64,000 nucleotides of DNA from assembly GCA_019009955.1 (NCBI GenBank), contig CM032232.1:74936501-75000500 (forward strand), read 5' to 3'. Made by a program: the position numbers and the translations under genes. The DNA comes from Riptortus pedestris (taxonomy: Eukaryota; Arthropoda; Insecta; Hemiptera; Alydidae). Positions 51,201 to 59,816 of this stretch are shown here, piece by piece; within the stretch, counting starts at the first letter, position 1, and every line of letters starts with the position of its first letter. The notes beneath the pieces were generated by a model, which was not told where the DNA came from, ran no database searches, and was given only the letters and a program-made list of their open reading frames with translations.

Positions 51201-53505
51201 AATTCTTCAGTGACTTTTTCATCGGGTGAGTATTTTTTGGCCTTGACTGGATCCTATTTTATACCTTTTATAAATTTATTTATTTACCTTATTCTATTTC
51301 ATATGAACAATATTTAGTTATGTTAATGTGTTCATTTGTCCTGGTATTTAATTTCATTTCTTTTATATTTAGTGGTTTATTTTTTATTCCTTGATTTCTT
51401 AAAATTATAATCATCTATTTAAATATATACATACATAAACTAGTGAACTTTTAGCGGGTTTCTCATAACATTTAAAAACAAAATATATTTTTATCCAGTA
51501 TGTAATAAATTAAAATTTTTTTGGAGGACTTTGAAGTATTGGGTAATTTATCTGCCTTTGTTTCTAGGCTTATATTACTTGACTTATTAGTATATTTCTA
51601 TAAATTTTTAAAGATGGGTTTCCTAATCTAACCACAAAACTTGGCCCATGTTAACTATTATTTAGTCCAAAAAGTGATTAAAACAGTTTTAAAAGAAGTA
51701 GTCTCCATTAAGGTGGCTCCCCATACATAATCAGGTAGGACATTTTTAAAATTAAATGTTTTGCCACTTACAAAGGTTTTGTGTAAGTCCAAGAAATTAT
51801 ATTCCTTGTAGTATTTGGCAATTTACTTTTTTTTGAAACCCGCTAAAAATATATTTTTCCCTAAGTTAGATAAATGTGGGTAAGGATTTATTTAGCATAT
51901 TATTCAATATCAATCAGTTTTATTGTTAGCCGTTATTATAATTCAAAGTAGTAGGAGATAGTTGGGTTTCGGCTAATAAAGTTTTCTAAATTCTTCTTGT
52001 AGAGGATTTTTTATTTGCTAACAGTTTCGGGCAACTGTTGGTTCCCTTCTTCAGAGCAGTTTTTATGTGGGGGGAAGAGCAGAGAGCACAAACTGCAAAC
52101 GGTGGAGACTACATTGTGACTGGGGTGTGTGAAGTCACAATGTAGTCTCCACCGTTTGCAGTTCGTGCTCTCTGCTCTTCCCCCCATAAAAAACTGCTCT
52201 GAAGAAGGGAACCAACGGTTGCCCAAAACTGTCAGCAAATAAAAAATCCTCTACAAGAATTTAGAAAACTTTATTAGCCGAAACCCAACTATCTCCTACT
52301 ACTTCATATTATTCAATATTTAATGAAAATAGTTGGACTGGTACTACACTGTTTATTCAATATAGTCGACTATGAGGTTTTTGTACCAGAGTTGAGGTAT
52401 GAATGTTAAGTCCATTATACTCTACAGAGGGTTGGGTTCGTTTATATCACAAAGTATCATATGATCAGTGTAAACTTCCAGAATTTTAGCTCCTTAATCC
52501 AATGTAATTGTTGGATTGGTATAATTCCCTGAACAATAAACTTTTATGGAATTTGTACCCATTTTTTCAGCTGCTAGAATAAAATACTGAAACTTGGGAT
52601 TGTTGCTTTTTTGATTGCCCAATCACATAAATTTACATGTTTATAACCTTAGAAAACATTAAATATGTACAATGGATTAGCTAACCATTTAAAAAAATAT
52701 ATCCATTTTCAATGAGATTTCTAACAGAAATAACTCTGGAAGGAAATTCCATTAGGGGACACATATTTCAAATCAAATTAAAATCAAAATAGGCATTTAA
52801 ATACAATGTTTAACATTGTGACATTATTCAGCTTCACAACAATTTGAATTGGACAAAGGCCAATAAAAATCGAACTCATATTTAGTTTTAACATTGTGGT
52901 CAGTGAAAGAGGTTCTAATAACGTTTCATCTAAATGTTTTTACAAGTTGCTTTTTCCAATAACTGGTCAGTTCTCTGTGTAAATCCTATGCATTTTTTGC
53001 AATTAATTTAATGCCTTAACATAATAAAATTTGACACCTCATGCCACGACAAATGAATTCAATTTTAAACACATAAATGTCTTAAAACTAAGAAACAAAA
53101 TTTGAAAAAACTTAAGGATTTCTTCATTTCATTTTTATGTTAGATTCGTGATAAATAAATCCGATTTGCTACTATACCTTTTTCAGTATCGATATTTAAC
53201 TTCAGACATATTAGCAGATGGATATTGCACTGCAGCGTTTCTTTCATTCTTGACATGCTCACCTTTCACCTGTTTTCAGGTTAATAATAAGATTTATATT
53301 TTTTGCTTCAGAAGAGACATGTGATATATAATATTTGAAACTAATTTTTAATTAATGAATTTTCTTTTTGTTCTCCTACCATTCTGACCATCTCAGTGTT
53401 TTAGGTAATAGAAAGTATATATCTACCATCCTAATATGACCAGTGTAAAATCCACATCCTTAGTATTAGCACACACCAACAATATTTTTTTTTTGTTATA
53501 TGTGG

Positions 53506-53558
<53 letters not shown>

Positions 53559-55453
53559 CGTATATATGAACATGTTATTTGCTAGAAAATTGAATCTTTC
53601 ATATATTTCAAGTTCTTTTTTTTAAAACCTTCTATTCAGCGGTCTCCCAATTACTAACTACTACGAAAAATCAATAAAAACTTTATTGTGTTGAAACCCA
53701 ATTATCACTGTTAACTCTAGGGTAATAGTCATAAAAATTTGGGGTGTTAGCATTTATTTTGAACACGCATACACTATTTGATTTAAAATATAAACCTTTT
53801 TGAGGGTGTTTCACAGGACCCTCTATTTTATATTTCTTAACATCAGTGTTGTTGTTTTTTTCTATATGAAAACAAAATCAGTAAACACTATAATTTGGGG
53901 TGACTATGGTCACACTCTTTATTTTTTTTTTTATCTAATTTATTAGTTAAAGAATAACTAAAGCAAAATGTGTTACTTTCATGTACAAGTATTTGGGACT
54001 TTTAAAATTGTTGAACTCCTTGTTTCAGTACAACTATCTTTGCAAAGAATGGTAAGAATGACTCCGTTTCTCAAGCATTTGTGATCACCTCAGGAGCCCA
54101 GACAACAACCCTAGAATTTCTTTTTTTAAAACAAATTTTTACTTAGGAATTCACAGATGACTGCCCCTTTTTGGTTCAATTTAGCATGAGAGAGAGAGAA
54201 GAAAGGGTCACATCAGAAATCTATTTGACATTAGTCACCACGTAAATAAATATAATTTATCTAATTCAAGAAATTTAAAAATAACTTCAGTTAATTGAAA
54301 AAAAAAAATTGTACCAAAAACACCAAATCGGATGAGGTTTGTGAGTTTAAATTGTAAATCACAACACTCAAAGTTTCATAACTGAAAAAGAAAAAAAAAA
54401 TGACTCTTGATTGTAACTTTCACATAATTTGTTTTCTTAAATTAAATAAATGGAATAAAACTATTTTAAAAATATAAACTTGTCCACAGGTATCTAGGGC
54501 ACATATAAACCAGCAATAGAAAAAGAAATGTTCTTTAAACTTTCATTTCAAGGGTCACCAATAAAAACATTTTTTTGCTCAAACCTTATTGATACTGGCC
54601 TCCTACATGTTTTGCAACTTACATACCACCTCTTCAGGGGCTATCCATTTCTGGAGTGCTCGTTGGTTGCGACTGTCCCTTCCTCACATTGGAGGTCGTT
54701 GGTACTGACCTCAGGGTAATCTCGCAACGAACGACCTCCCCAGTGAGGAAGGGACAAGCACTTCAGAAATGGATAGCCCCTTTGTGGTATGTAAGCCACG
54801 AAACATGTAGAGCAGTATTAATAAAATCTGCCCGAAAAAAATGTTTTTCATTGGACCCCCTTGCCATGAAACTTTGAAGAACATATAAAAATATTGGGTC
54901 CTGAATAAGAAGAATAAAGAAATGTGTCGAGGAATGGTCTTTGTATCAGAATATTTCTACCTAGGGACTACGGCCACCCCAGTGACCATTGTTATCCCTA
55001 ATGATGGTGCTTTTAATAACAAACATTACCTTCTTTTCTATGAATGTTTATTGGATTTATTTATGCCATTTCAAGTAGTTGTATTTATTCTTAGTTAGCT
55101 TCTTCTTGCAGAAGATTGGGAAAAACTACTACTTGTTCTTTTTATCCTCTTACCTTATGTGGTGCTTTGAATGTCTGGGCTTCCCTTTACAAGGGCACAT
55201 ATAAAACATCATAGGGTTTAGCCTTTTTATGTAATTTTAAACTAAATTCAGGCACATTTCTGAAGAATAATTTTCAGAAATAAAAAAGATCAATATGTGT
55301 AAAACTTATATTTATTTTTTTTGTTTTCAGATGTTTTTTGAAGATAATATAGATGATGGAAAATACTGTGGTCACTTGTATGGTTTGGGAGCATCATTTG
55401 TTGTGAACGGCAATAGTTTCCATGACAATGGTGATAATTCGAGTAACTCATGA
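24651..55453 (+). CDS. Pop2: CCR4-NOT deadenylase subunit Pop2/CNOT7 (CAF1)
   Basis: Catalytic 3'-5' exonuclease of the CCR4-NOT complex, which shortens mRNA poly(A) tails in the cytoplasm and so controls mRNA decay, including miRNA-directed decay. Seven coding exons (24651-24666, 27638-27759, 39134-39330, 40825-40986, 41631-41745, 44948-45088, 55331-55453) join with matching phases into 291 residues; family members are about 285-300. The RNase D-type DEDD fold is complete: D47 and E49 in DTEFPG, D169 in HSGYDFGY, D238 in [14 protein letters not shown] with H233 nearby. Other hallmarks are GIRDVW near the N-terminus, [20 protein letters not shown] and [13 protein letters not shown]. The C-terminal tail after residue 275 is short and variable. 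Compared with human CNOT7 there is one extra residue before STWQF. The gene spans over 30 kb because of repeat-filled introns. No frame damage is seen. Confidence 0.96.
25738..25830 (+). repeat. family A head fragment
   Basis: CAGGGGCTGCAGATTTCCC and ATGTGCTGG, followed by a block shared with the heads at 15863 and 19440 (TCATCTCACC). Internal bases between the two head motifs are deleted. Confidence 0.55.
26137..26198. repeat. (GT)n microsatellite
   Basis: Interrupted GT/GC dinucleotides in the intron between the first two Pop2 coding exons. Confidence 0.85.
26378..27112 (-). repeat. family A element, full-length reference copy
   Basis: This is the best-bounded copy. In reverse it opens with the head AAAAGTCCGTCACGCAGG, then GCAGATTTCCC…GAGAAATCTGC, which can pair as a stem. 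Next come a CCGGCGGAAAGTCCG block, the CTCGGTTAATATTC and CGATCCGACGC blocks, a C-rich tract, CATTAACGAGC, a (TA)n of about 50 bp (26503-26550) and the tail block. It ends in the palindrome AGCTGATTTTCC / GGGAAATCAGCT. No coding capacity. Structure resembles Helentron-associated non-autonomous elements (subterminal inverted repeats, central tandem repeats, end hairpin); classification is inference. Confidence 0.75.
27232..27350 (+). repeat. family A tail fragment
   Basis: A diverged copy of the tail block (ATAGATAGGATCACTGGA…GTGAGTACAACC). Nothing else of the element is seen around it. Confidence 0.35.
27579..27620 (+). repeat. SINE remnant adjoining the Pop2 acceptor
   Basis: CTTGGCTAGAAAAG joined to TGGATGTTAATAAATAATA, two segments that are about 70 bp apart in full SINE copies (for example 49711-49832). 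An internally deleted SINE therefore ends 18 bp before the acceptor of the 27638 exon and may supply its branch-point region. Confidence 0.55.
27638..27759 (+). CDS. Pop2: Pop2 coding exon (residues 6-46)
   Basis: Acceptor CTTGTTTTAG, donor ATG|GTGAGT. Encodes [18 protein letters not shown] and a helix with [15 protein letters not shown], the conserved start of the CAF1 domain. Ends in phase 0 directly before the first catalytic aspartate. Confidence 0.95.
28655..29637 (-). repeat. family A element, diverged, near full length
   Basis: In reverse, a decayed head (near 29590-29637) leads through the C-rich and TTTCAGCCATTAAC modules to a tail block and AGGGAAATCTGCTAA (28655-28670). The internal module is duplicated in tandem at 29176-29370. 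Confidence 0.6.
29176..29370. repeat. 97-bp perfect tandem duplication
   Basis: Two consecutive 97-bp copies (29176-29272 and 29273-29369), starting AACTTAAAAATGTTTA and ending CAGTCTAGG. I see no difference between the copies, so the duplication is recent compared with the diverged element around it. Confidence 0.9.
30222..30270. repeat. (CA)n microsatellite
   Basis: Interrupted CA dinucleotides in the largest Pop2 intron. Confidence 0.9.
38560..38860 (+). repeat. family A internal fragment
   Basis: Contains AATTTGCAACAAAATTG, TTTTTCAATCCAGC, AATAACGGAGATATTTTGAA, a shortened C-rich tract and GGGAACAGACAAACAA, in the family order. The head and the tail are missing, and substitutions are common. 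Confidence 0.55.
39134..39330 (+). CDS. Pop2: Pop2 coding exon (residues 47-111)
   Basis: Follows a T22CAG acceptor; donor AGC|GTAAGT. Begins with [15 protein letters not shown], carrying catalytic D47 and E49, continues through [13 protein letters not shown] and ends in [10 protein letters not shown]. It leaves two nucleotides of codon 112 for the next exon. Confidence 0.96.
39331..40824 (+). other. Pop2 intron
   Basis: 1.5 kb, AT-rich, no recognised element. Confidence 0.6.
40825..40986 (+). CDS. Pop2: Pop2 coding exon (residues 112-166)
   Basis: Acceptor GTATTTCAG, donor CACAG|GTAATC. Encodes [37 protein letters not shown] and WLSFH, the helical middle of the CAF1 fold. Codon 166 (Ser of HSGYDFGY) is split across the junction. 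Confidence 0.96.
40987..41630 (+). other. Pop2 intron
   Basis: 644 bp, AT-rich; the open frames inside it have no splice-independent support and no recognised element is present. Confidence 0.6.
41631..41745 (+). CDS. Pop2: Pop2 coding exon (residues 166-204)
   Basis: Acceptor CTTTTTTAG, donor AAA|GTAAGT. Encodes [11 protein letters not shown] with catalytic D169, then [13 protein letters not shown] and FPTVYDVK. Confidence 0.96.
42742..42905 (-). pseudogene. LINE ORF2 C-terminal remnant
   Basis: In one continuous minus-strand frame: [39 protein letters not shown] and QLQGIAFRS then stop. This is the C-terminal end of an insect non-LTR reverse transcriptase (the basic GRGR(P/S)RK patch, DLKHL, and a W…GIAF end). 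Only the last 54 or so codons remain. It is clearer than the relative at 15258-15520. Confidence 0.7.
43000..43980. mobile_element. 981-bp element with 210-bp inverted arms
   Basis: 43000-43209 and 43771-43980 are inverted copies (AATGAAGCTAAAAATAGG on the left, CCTATTTTTAGCTTCATT on the right), equal in length and matching over about 210 bp with scattered differences. The 561-bp interior has no open frame of note. No clear target duplication was seen. It is probably a non-autonomous DNA transposon with long TIRs. Confidence 0.8.
44000..44155. repeat. hairpin-MITE fragment related to 54528-54884
   Basis: Shares ACATTTTTTTCATTG, ACATGTTTC, TGCCACCTCTTC, AAGTGCTCGT and GCAACTGTCCTT, in the same order as the left arm of the 54528 element. 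The second arm is missing, and it runs directly into a family A head. Confidence 0.6.
44155..44195 (-). repeat. family A head fragment
   Basis: In reverse: AATCCATCACGCAGGGGCTG, GTTAACTAAGCAGATTCCCC. Only the head is present; it abuts the hairpin-MITE fragment. Confidence 0.65.
44948..45088 (+). CDS. Pop2: Pop2 coding exon (residues 205-251)
   Basis: Acceptor TTCTTTTCAG, donor GAG|GTAAAC. Encodes [18 protein letters not shown], then [14 protein letters not shown] (H233, catalytic D238) and FFKMRE. Confidence 0.96.
45731..45792 (+). repeat. SINE 3' fragment
   Basis: TAACCTGTATATAGCCCATC, CAGTTAGCCGTAGTAGCAT matches the 3' part of the tRNA-derived SINE family (compare 49755-49800). The head is absent. 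Confidence 0.6.
46637..46765 (+). repeat. family A tail fragment
   Basis: CATTTTCATCATCTACTAAG, GGATTGGTGAAT, then AAGAAATCTGCTAAACG. This is the tail block in order, diverged, without a (TA)n or head. Confidence 0.45.
49128..49480 (+). repeat. family A head and core
   Basis: AAAAAGTCCGTCACGTAGG head with AGCAGATTTC…GAGAAATATGC, GGAAACGGCCGCC, a CGGCGGAAAGTCCCG block, a (CA)n, AAATATCTCGGTTAATATTC, GGAGATATTTCGAATTTTC and a C-rich tract (about 49449-49461). It stops there, lacking the (TA)n and tail. Confidence 0.7.
49711..49832 (+). repeat. tRNA-derived SINE, 5' truncated
   Basis: AAAATCCTTAGTCCCACCTTG, GGTGGTAACCTGTAGATAAC, CCCAGTTAGCCATAGTAAC and a tail GGATGTTAATAAATAATAA. The tRNA-like head is missing. 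Confidence 0.7.
51911..52304. mobile_element. palindromic element with 15-bp direct flanks
   Basis: Arms 51946-52119 and 52131-52304 are near-perfect inverted repeats of about 170 bp (AAGTAGTAGGAGATAG…CTATCTCCTACTACTT) around an 11-nt centre (GGGGTGTGTGA). CATATTATTCAATAT occurs directly before 51911 and directly after 52304, a 15-bp target-duplication-like pair. If these are TSDs, a 35-bp non-palindromic segment (51911-51945) belongs to the element. The arms carry the TTTCGGGCAACTGT / CCCTTCTTCAGAGC layout common in palindromic insect MITEs. Confidence 0.75.
53507..53551. repeat. (TA)n microsatellite
   Basis: About 22 TA dinucleotides in the last Pop2 intron, without the family A blocks that usually flank such tracts in this window. 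Confidence 0.85.
54528..54884. mobile_element. 357-bp foldback MITE
   Basis: The two halves are inverted copies: ATGTTCTTTAAACTTTCAT on the left against ATGAAACTTTGAAGAACAT on the right, and in the middle CCTTCCTCACATTGGAGGTCG against CGACCTCCCCAGTGAGGAAGG. Arms are about 165 bp with perhaps 15% divergence, so it is older than the foldback at 62820. Short open frames in it are by-products of the palindrome. Confidence 0.8.
55331..55453 (+). CDS. Pop2: Pop2 last coding exon (residues 252-291)
   Basis: Acceptor TTTGTTTTCAG. Encodes [20 protein letters not shown] followed by a divergent S/N-rich tail ending NSS-N-S and TGA at 55451-55453. The ordered part of the fold ends at HLYGLG. Confidence 0.95.
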   Translation: MFFEDNIDDGKYCGHLYGLGASFVVNGNSFHDNGDNSSNS

Positions 55454-56225
55454 GGTTCGGGGTCAAGCAGCCCTTGTGAACCTGCTACCTCTTCGAGTCC
55501 TCAATCCAATATGTATATATAGTGTCTGCTAAGACAGTTTCCCTCATTAAAAAACTGTATAAATAGTGTAAACTATTCCCTGCATCTTTTTTTTTAATTA
55601 TATATGTTGATACTGATATGTTGTTTATTATATTTTTTCATCTTTTTTTATTTCCGGTGTGAAAACAAAACAAAAACCTACCTTGTTATATTTATTGTAT
55701 TATTGTTTAGTGGCATCAGTGATAAAACTTAAATTGTAATTATCTCATCTGGATATATTTATATTTATTTATACTTATTTGAGATATGTTTATTAAGGAT
55801 CATTATGCTTAATGTTTAAAACAAATATATATACAAAATGGCTATGGTGATTTGTAAAGAAAAAGTCTGTTGTGAGATGGGACACTTCCAAGGATTCTAC
55901 TCAAATGTGGTTTTTCGGCCCTTTGATTCTCCTCGAACTGTGATGTTATACATTTTTATATGTAAATAATACATTTGTTAGTCTGAAAATGTTGTGATCT
56001 AGTTTTTTAAACTGTGTATATTTGAAAATACAATTTTAACCAAAAAAATTGTTAAATATTTATTAGCATTGAATTTAAATCTACAAAATCCAAAAAAAAA
56101 TAAATAATAAAAAATGCTGTTTTAAATTTATAATGTAGATATAAATTCAAGAATAAAATATGGAAGTACAAATTTCAGCCTTAAAGAAGCTCTGTAAATA
56201 ATATATTGCCCCAAAGTTAATGTTC

Positions 56226-56231
56226 AATAAA
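56226..56231 (+). terminator. poly(A) signal, proximal candidate
   Basis: AATAAA in TTCAATAAATTTG, 770 nt after the Pop2 stop. Confidence 0.4.
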
Positions 56232-56811
56232 TTTGTAATTTAGATAATAATAAAAATTGTTTCCATGAATGGTGTTCACTTGTACGTACTCATATTAAAT
56301 TTTATGGAAGCTTATTGAACTGTATATATTGTATATAAAAACTTCATTGCGAATAATAGTATGTTAATAGCATTTATACTATACTCCTTGTTGCTTTGGG
56401 GAAAAATATTTGTTTTCAGGAAATCAGGGGTTGTTTATCCCCTATTGGGTAGAAGTCTTTTTTCTTAAATTCTTGAATATATCTTATCTAAATATTACAG
56501 GCTCATTTGGTATTTTATATTAGGACACACTGTACACTACTTTTCTTACTTTAGTCTAGAATTAAATTTGTATCATCTCTGTGCTTTGCATTTCAACTGC
56601 ACACTGAAAGAAATAAGCGTATCCTGATTCTAACTATGGTAAATATAAGAGCCATGAATGGCCAAAATGTTTCTTAGCCTCATAAACTGTTATTGAATTT
56701 TGTTTATATTATAGTTTATAGCTAAACTGTTTATAATGCCAATAGCTGTGTAAATGATCACTTAATTAAAATAAAAAAAAAACAATTGTAAATTGTTTAA
56801 TCTACAGTTTA

Positions 56812-56817
56812 AATAAA
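56812..56817 (+). terminator. poly(A) signal candidate
   Basis: AATAAA in TTTAAATAAAGAATTTTCTC, followed within 25 nt by TTGTT, a typical U/GU-rich downstream element. Confidence 0.45.
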
Positions 56818-56965
56818 GAATTTTCTCATTGTTATACCCAGGTTTTATTTATTGATTGGTTCTCATTATTTGTTCCTAGAGAATACAATCTCTTTTATTA
56901 ACCCTTCTAAAAATTTGACTATACTGCTTGTAATGTTATGCTTACCTTGTACTGTATCCTGAGGA

Positions 56966-56971
56966 AATAAA
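56966..56971 (+). terminator. poly(A) signal, distal candidate
   Basis: AATAAA in GAGGAAATAAAGATC, followed by TGCTATGTGTAGC about 20 nt later, a possible GU-rich downstream element. Confidence 0.4.
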
Positions 56972-58589
56972 GATCATCTTCTCACATGCTATGTGTAGCA
57001 TATTTTTTGGAAATGATGGAATGTATGCGAATACATACAAATAATGTAAAATGGCACAATAATGAATATTCTGTTAGGATCAAGCTGTCAAAATGTGGCT
57101 CAAGTGCATAACTATAGTTACGGTTTATGAAACAGTGCTGCAGTGATTTTTTTTTTTAAGTGGATGATGCAAGGGCAGAGTTGGGAATGATGTAATAAAT
57201 CGGTTTGTGGTGGGCTGGTCGATTTTGTGAGAAAGAGAAATGTGATTTTAGAGAAGAGGTTCATTGTATAACACAAATATCTTATGTTTTTATTAGTCAG
57301 ATAGAAAAAATTATATAAGTGATATTATTGATAAAGTAATTTGATTTAATTATAATTATTGTTTTAATCTTTTTTTTAATATACTGAATGTTATCAGAGT
57401 CTTTACTTTACTATGTTATCAGAGTACTTTTAGTTTTCTTGTCTTCTGCTGTATTCCATTGCTGATTGTAAGAAATATGTCTAGTTTATGGCATAAATTT
57501 AAATTAAAACGTATTTTAGCTGCTTTGAAAACTTTTACATTTAAATTCATTTAATTTGTTACACCTGTCAAATTTTAACTAAATTGTCTTGAGTTGAGCA
57601 GTAGGTATTAGTCCTTAACTAAAAGTCAAAGCAGAATGAAGATGAAGCAGTTTTATTATAAATAGGTGATAAAATCAGGGAAATTTTCATTATGAAGAAC
57701 ATGAAACTTCTATCTTAAGTTCATCAAACCACTGATTTCCTGCCACAGTTGTTTTCTTAATATTACTTGTCTGCTGGAGTTATTTTGGTCCCTCCCTGCA
57801 TTTCCAAAACCATCTACTTTCGTTTTGTTTGCAACTGCTAAAAACAAAACTTTAAAGAAATATGCGCTAATAACTAACCAAGTGTTTTATAATTATAGGA
57901 ACTAACTAAAAATGTTTGTATGTTGGTGTGTATCTTTGTTCCACCCCATGAGTCATATAGTATAAATCTATTTATCTGTAAATGCAGAATCTTTTGAAGT
58001 AATGTCCATTAACTAGGAAATTCAGAATTTAAATTCCAATGGAATTTAAAGGAAAATTAATTCTAAGAACAACAAAATGTCCCCTCTCTATTAGGGATGT
58101 AGAAGCTATATAATTGTTTAGAACCTTTCATTTAACTATAAACAAATTACATCCTATAATGTTTTTGGTGGGAGGTATAGGAAATTTGCATTGGGAAGTC
58201 ACCTATAGCCTATAGTCACCCTACTCCTCAAAAACCTTAAATTCATTGGTATATTTAAAATTGTGGAAATGGCATTAAAGTAATAAATTTATGGTATAGG
58301 AAGGTTTGCTGTGACAGGGTTATTTTCTGCGTGGGATAGTGGATAAATGTAAATTATCTCACTGATATAAAATAACTTTGTTGTTTCAACATAAATAATA
58401 AAGCTATTTACTGATAGTGCTGATAAAACTATCAATAGATTCAATTTTCCACTTCAAGATACATATATATTATGTAAACCACAGTATTCATGTAGGCTTA
58501 TTTTGAATACTTTTTACCCTTTGTGCTTAAATATTTTATAGACATGAATTTATTAATCCTGATGCCTTTTATCAGCATTGGATGCTTAC
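56972..58589. other. intergenic stretch without recognised features
   Basis: AT-rich, with no gene, RNA or repeat family recognised. Confidence 0.4.
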
Positions 58590-58745
58590 GAGGGAATTTT
58601 TAATAGATTTCCTCTAATGCAAATCAGCTATTACGGTTTTACTCCTGAAGCGATTTTTAAAAAATTTCTTCTAATGTCGTCTTACTTAGGAGATGCCGAA
58701 AATGAGGCCCATTCAAGTTTCATGTATTCATTTATATATTTATTG
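58590..58745 (-). repeat. family A tail fragment
   Basis: In order on the + strand: GATTTCCTCTAATGCAAATC, AGCTATTACGG, TTCTTCTAATGTCGTC, TTAGGAGATGCCGAAAATGA, the inverted tail block of the family. Open on the + strand by chance. Confidence 0.5.
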
Positions 58746-58822
58746 GTTGATAAAAAAAATATAGTATTTTATCTTAGTCAAAATGCCATTAAGTTAACAA
58801 GCCTTCTAAATTACATCAAGGG

Positions 58823-59039
58823 TGCTGAGGAGGTTAGCCTTGTGAGTTAAGGCATTGGTCTTAAACCTAGAGCTGTGAGTTTGATTCTCACCTGGGCAAT
58901 AGGAACTTATTTTGTTAGGACTCATTAAATAAAAGCCTTAGCACATCCCTGGCTAGAAAAGAGTGGCGACCTGTAGATAACCCTTCTCAATTGGCTTTAT
59001 AAGCATAAAGTCAATGGCAATTAAAAAAAATAAATAAAT
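58823..59039 (+). repeat. tRNA-derived SINE, full length
   Basis: Best SINE copy. The head has an A box-like GTTAGCCTTGTGAG and a B box GAGTTTGATTC within a T-arm stem (GTGAG…CTCAC), the pol III internal promoter parts. The body reads TCATTAAATAAAAGCCTTAG, ATCCCTGGCTAGAAAAG, CCTGTAGATAACCC and ends in an A/TAAA-rich tail. It is a retroposon, not a working tRNA gene: no acceptor stem pairs around the tRNA-like part. Confidence 0.8.
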
Positions 59040-59202
59040 GCATCATCAGGGAACTAAATGTAAGACAAGCAAAAGCTCCTAGGCAGCCAATGTGATAAAT
59101 TGTATACATCAATGTAGGAGACAAAGGTCTAGACTAAATTTCCTAACCTACAAACAGAATAAGTGGCCAACCCCACTATGTAATCTTCCTGGTGTGTTAT
59201 TT

Positions 59203-59290
59203 GTTATTATTATTAAATGTCCACTTTTTACAACTAAGACTAATTGGGACAGGTTATCTACAGGATTTTATTTAATGAATTCCCTCATGT
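59203..59290 (-). repeat. SINE fragment (minus strand), internally deleted
   Basis: TTATTATTATTAAATGTCCAC tail, then GGGACAGGTTATCTACAGG joined straight to GATTTTATTTAATGAATTCC. About 40 bp of the body between them is missing relative to 18030-18238. Confidence 0.55.
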
Positions 59291-59816
59291 TCTTTGTTAG
59301 AGTAAGGTTATGGTTTGTTGTTTAAACTGGGAGATGAATCCGTAAAAAATAGCCTGCCTTCGTAGAGTTTAGCAAATACTTATACTGCTTGAGACAAGAC
59401 CTAGAACATCCTAAAATAAGGCCTCTGTAAGGCTTGAAATAGCACACAACGTCAGGAATTAAGCAAGTAACATTCTGCTTACAGACCTAGGGCGTGCTAA
59501 AAATGTCTGCCGTCCAGCTTGAAACACAACCAAAACTTTATGAGTTCAGCCAATAACACTGGGCTTGCAGATATTCACCGTGCTAAATGTAGCATTGAAA
59601 TAGCAAACAAACGTTACGAGTTACGCATATTGATAAAAGTCCGTCACGCAGGGGCTGCGTAAACTAAGCAGATTTCCCTCGTGAAGTTTTACAGTATAGA
59701 AATTTTACGGCCGAACTGGCTTTTGCCGGAAACCCACGACTAAGACCGAAGATAGCCGATCTCATCTCATCCGCTACGTGCACACACAATATAAATGCAA
59801 ATATCTCGGTTAATAT

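Larger units (their letters stand above)
45089..55330 (+). other. Pop2 last intron, 10.2 kb
   Basis: Contains a possible mariner-like element (45283-47075), SINE fragments (45731-45792, 49711-49832), a family A tail (46637-46765), a family A head and core (49128-49480), two foldback elements (51911-52304, 54528-54884) and a (TA)n (53507-53551). The stretches 47080-49127, 49833-51895, 52320-54527 and 54885-55330 hold nothing I recognise. Confidence 0.5.
55454..56990 (+). other. Pop2: Pop2 3' UTR
   Basis: About 1.5 kb of AT-rich, repeat-free sequence after the stop. AATAAA signals lie at 56152, 56226, 56812 and 56966. No family A or SINE sequence has entered it, in contrast to the introns. The true end is unknown; the last signal is my outer limit. 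Confidence 0.6.

Noticed and set aside
52011..52238. 75-codon minus-strand frame
   Set aside because: Lies entirely within the palindrome 51911-52304; its openness follows from the symmetric arms.
54528..54877. Two overlapping + strand frames
   Set aside because: Both fall in the foldback 54528-54884 and read its arms.
58578..58850. 90-codon + strand frame
   Set aside because: It covers a family A tail fragment and the SINE head, so it cannot be a conserved gene.
58823..58900. Possible tRNA gene
   Set aside because: A and B box-like words are present, but there is no acceptor stem and the same sequence recurs with a SINE body and tail; it is a SINE head.
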